From an uncultured Erysipelotrichaceae bacterium (lineage in GTDB: Bacteria > Bacillota_I > Bacilli_A > Erysipelotrichales > Erysipelotrichaceae): DNA of 8,543 nucleotides. The notes below the pieces were generated by a model. The model had not been told where the DNA came from. It saw only the letters and a program-made list of their open reading frames with translations, and did not search any database. The stretch covers positions 1 to 8,543 of the forward strand of contig CAJKOS010000075.1 of the NCBI GenBank assembly GCA_905201565.1. The letters are read 5' to 3'. Positions 6,809 through 8,543 of the stretch are shown in pieces (position 1 is the first letter of the stretch; each line of letters starts with the position of its first letter). The position numbers and the translations under genes are program-made.

Positions 6809-7681
6809 TCACTTTTTCTCAACCACTGTCGTCACCGGATAAGGGATCTCAATATCGTTTTCCCTGAATGCAGAAAGGATCGCTTCACGCACTTTTGGTG
6901 CTACCGTATAGTACTCTGCAAAACCGGTTGTCTGAATCGGAAACTTGATTTCTACCGCAGAATCAAGAAAGGCATTCACCACAACAGACGCAATCGGCAC
7001 ACCATTTTTCTTCTCTTCTTCACTGCGGTAGTCCACATACCCTTCCGTATGTTCAAGGATATCCAGTATCACCTTGCGGACAAGTTCAATATCCGAATCA
7101 TAGGCTACACCGATCAGTTCATAGCGTATAAACTTCTCCTGCCCAAACTGTCTGTTTTCCAATATGGTCGTATTCATTGTGCTGTTTGGTACCATGACCT
7201 TTGTATTTTCAACTGTGGTAATGGTCGTATGGCGTAATGTGATATCCGAAACAACACCGGTAATTCCTTCTTCTGGAAGTGAAATGTTATCCCCTACCTT
7301 GAATGGATGGTACAAAGCAATAAAGAAACCGGCAATGTAGTTGCCAAATGTTTCCTGCGCCGCCAGCGATACTGCTACAGCCAGTATGGAAGTTGCACCT
7401 AAAGCTGCCCTGCCAAGGCTCTGCAATGGTGAAATCCTGCCCATTATGGAGAAAGCAGCCACAACATAGACAATCGTAATGACCGTCTTTTCAATATACC
7501 GCAGGATCAGATGATTCTGTGCATCCACTATGTTTTCCTGTTTTTTCACCGTCTTGCGAATCAGACTCACAAGTACTTTGGCAATCACAAAGACAATGAT
7601 GGTAAAGATAACAAATGACAATATGCCACCTGTAAACAAAGAACTTCCAAAATCCCAGATACTGTTATTCTCTGTATTCAT
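6809..7681 (-). CDS. mscS: Small-conductance mechanosensitive channel, MscS family
   Basis: A 290-residue membrane protein of the size of E. coli MscS. Helices are visible at about 18-41, 62-81 and 85-123; the third is the pore-lining Gly/Ala-rich helix, leading into the family signature around LAAQETFGNYIAGF (106-119) and YHPFKVGD (124-131). The beta domain follows (about 130-175, with VMVPNS at 162-167), then the alpha/beta cytoplasmic domain to the C-terminus. MscS channels open under membrane tension and release solutes on hypo-osmotic shock. The start at 7681 overlaps the upstream metallopeptidase stop in ATGA and has AGGAGG 4 nt upstream inside that gene, so translation is probably coupled. 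The symbol is family-level; several MscS paralogues per genome are usual. Confidence 0.93.
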   Translation of the reverse strand: MNTENNSIWDFGSSLFTGGILSFVIFTIIVFVIAKVLVSLIRKTVKKQENIVDAQNHLILRYIEKTVITIVYVVAAFSIMGRISPLQSLGRAALGATSILAVAVSLAAQETFGNYIAGFFIALYHPFKVGDNISLPEEGITGVVSDITLRHTTITTVENTKVMVPNSTMNTTILENRQFGQEKFIRYELIGVAYDSDIELVRKVILDILEHTEGYVDYRSEEEKKNGVPIASVVVNAFLDSAVEIKFPIQTTGFAEYYTVAPKVREAILSAFRENDIEIPYPVTTVVEKK

Positions 7682-8376
7682 ACTACCTCCTGTTTCATCA
7701 TCTTTCGGTACACTTCATAATCTGGCATGTATTGCCGGACAACATCATAAAACGCTTTACTGTGGTTTGGCACAAGCAAATGCGCATATTCATGTAACAT
7801 CACATAGGCAATGCATCCTTCTGGAAAATGCATCAATCTGTAAGAAAGGCTGATATGATGCTTTGCCGGCGTACATGAACCCCATCTGCTTGTCATATAT
7901 TTCAATGTGATAGAGGGATGAACCAGGTGATTTGGATCACAGACCCTCTTGTTTAAATCGATCGCATGTTTTTTAACAATCGCCCGAAGAGAATCACTCG
8001 CAAGAAAATAGAATTCCATCTCTACATCCTCCGGATCACGATATGGTGTATGCATAATCAATTTCCCATCTTCTTCTTTGAAACATGCAGGAAGTGCACA
8101 CTTCACCTCAAGAGGATATTTCTTACCATAGTAATATGCATAGTCATCACCATCACCAATATGAATCAGCTCTTCTTTTGCCTGCACTTTCCCAAGTGCA
8201 TGTGCAATCCATTCCTTCTTTTCCTTCAAAAATGCATCCACAACACGCATCGAAACACTATAAGGAAGTGAAACAGATATCTCACCATCCCCATTGACTC
8301 TCAGATTGAGATTCTTTACCCGCTTACGCGTAACCGTAACCGGATAAATCACACCACTGATTTCAACTGTCGTCAT
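7678..8376 (-). CDS. YgjP-like (DUF45) zinc metallopeptidase
   Basis: With the start at 8376 the protein has 232 residues. It carries the DUF45/YgjP signatures: SRWGSC at 163-168 and LHEYAHLLVPNHSKAFY at 194-210, where H195, E196 and H199 form the HExxH zinc site and H205 is the likely third ligand. The family is related to SprT/WSS1-type peptidases; substrates are generally undefined. There is no signal peptide, so it should be cytoplasmic. Start choice: the frame is open from ATG 8418, with other ATGs at 8388 and 8376. Family members usually begin at about the MTTVEISG segment, and a GGA lies 7 nt upstream of 8376, whereas 8418 has no ribosome binding site and lies at the predicted transcription start. 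It overlaps mscS by 4 bp, forming a two-gene operon. Confidence 0.88.
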   Translation of the reverse strand: MTTVEISGVIYPVTVTRKRVKNLNLRVNGDGEISVSLPYSVSMRVVDAFLKEKKEWIAHALGKVQAKEELIHIGDGDDYAYYYGKKYPLEVKCALPACFKEEDGKLIMHTPYRDPEDVEMEFYFLASDSLRAIVKKHAIDLNKRVCDPNHLVHPSITLKYMTSRWGSCTPAKHHISLSYRLMHFPEGCIAYVMLHEYAHLLVPNHSKAFYDVVRQYMPDYEVYRKMMKQEVV

Positions 8377-8427
8377 TCTTTTTTCCATGGCAACTATCTT
8401 AGCAGTTTTCCATTTCATTTACCAACA

Positions 8428-8436
8428 CATATAACA
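8428..8436 (-). promoter_or_regulatory. Possible extended -10 promoter of the metallopeptidase/mscS operon
   Basis: The minus strand reads TGTTATATG, matching the extended -10 pattern TGnTATAAT at most positions. No clear -35 element is present upstream. Transcription would begin near 8421, which disfavours the ATG at 8418 and supports a start further downstream. Confidence 0.33.
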
Positions 8437-8489
8437 CCTGAGCAGAAAGACGCGTGATGCTCTTACGCACAGATGAATCACCCCCCCAG

Positions 8490-8542
8490 TTTTATCTAAA
8501 ACCCCAGCAGAATACTCCCACCTCTACAGGTGGTGAGATGAA
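8490..8542 (+). repeat. Right copy of 53-bp inverted terminal repeat with internal bulged hairpin
   Basis: Exact inverted copy of 1-53. Read on the plus strand towards the window edge it runs from TTTTATCTAAAACC to the hairpin CTCCCACCT-CTAC-AGGTGGTGAG, in which one T is unpaired on the 3' side, and ends in ATGAA. This orientation, hairpin near the outer end, resembles the right end of IS200/IS605-type elements. No tnpA or tnpB reading frame is attached inside the window, so it may be a relic, a mini-element or a solo end. It lies outside the metallopeptidase operon, next to a run of seven C at 8481-8487. Confidence 0.85.
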
Positions 8543-8543
8543 T

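Noticed and set aside
8481..8487. Run of seven C as a phase-variation tract
   Set aside because: It is outside any coding frame and not placed between convincing promoter elements; a single short homopolymer is not enough.
1..8543. Composite or novel transposon based on the terminal inverted repeats
   Set aside because: No transposase, integrase or resolvase is encoded, the genes look chromosomal, and the repeats coincide with the window edges, as expected of a contig ending in repeats.

Overview
The window looks like a chromosomal fragment from a low-to-moderate GC Gram-positive bacterium (Bacillota). Strong AGGAGG-type ribosome binding sites, intrinsic terminators with U-runs, a signal-peptide and membrane-anchor surface protein and a Firmicutes-style second EF-G all fit. 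The protein flavour suggests Erysipelotrichia, but that is an impression, not a measurement. Every supported gene is on the minus strand, so transcription runs from high to low coordinates. No phage gene, transposase, CRISPR array, tRNA or rRNA gene was seen.

Layout in transcription order. (1) 8376-7678 encodes a YgjP/DUF45-type zinc metallopeptidase, overlapping by 4 bp a small MscS-type mechanosensitive channel (7681-6809); a hairpin follows the mscS stop. (2) 6750-5842: a good sigma-A-type promoter precedes a roughly 200-nt leader. The leader holds a 33-codon ORF with its own ribosome binding site (6677-6576), and the ORF's stop codon abuts a textbook intrinsic terminator (6575-6552). Past the terminator lies an ankyrin-repeat protein gene (6510-5842), and 13 bp later an EF-G-like translation GTPase of the FusA2 type (5828-3756), closed by a terminator at 3748-3710. 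(3) 3633-85 encodes a 1182-residue surface protein: signal peptide, five lamin-tail domains, a phytase-esterase/SdiA-regulated-like beta-propeller, two Cys/His repeats and a C-terminal membrane helix. It ends in a strong terminator.

The two window ends carry the same 53-bp sequence in inverted orientation (1-53 and 8490-8542). Each copy contains a long hairpin with a single bulged base, similar in style to the ends of IS200/IS605 elements. Because the copies sit exactly at the edges and no transposase lies between them, the likeliest reading is that the assembly stopped at a dispersed repeat, not that the window is a transposon.

The most interesting part is the leader of the ankyrin/EF-G-like operon. 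A translated short ORF running directly into an intrinsic terminator, upstream of a translation-factor-like GTPase, has the architecture of ribosome-mediated transcription attenuation, as known for tet(M) and ABC-F resistance genes. This is a hypothesis from sequence layout only.
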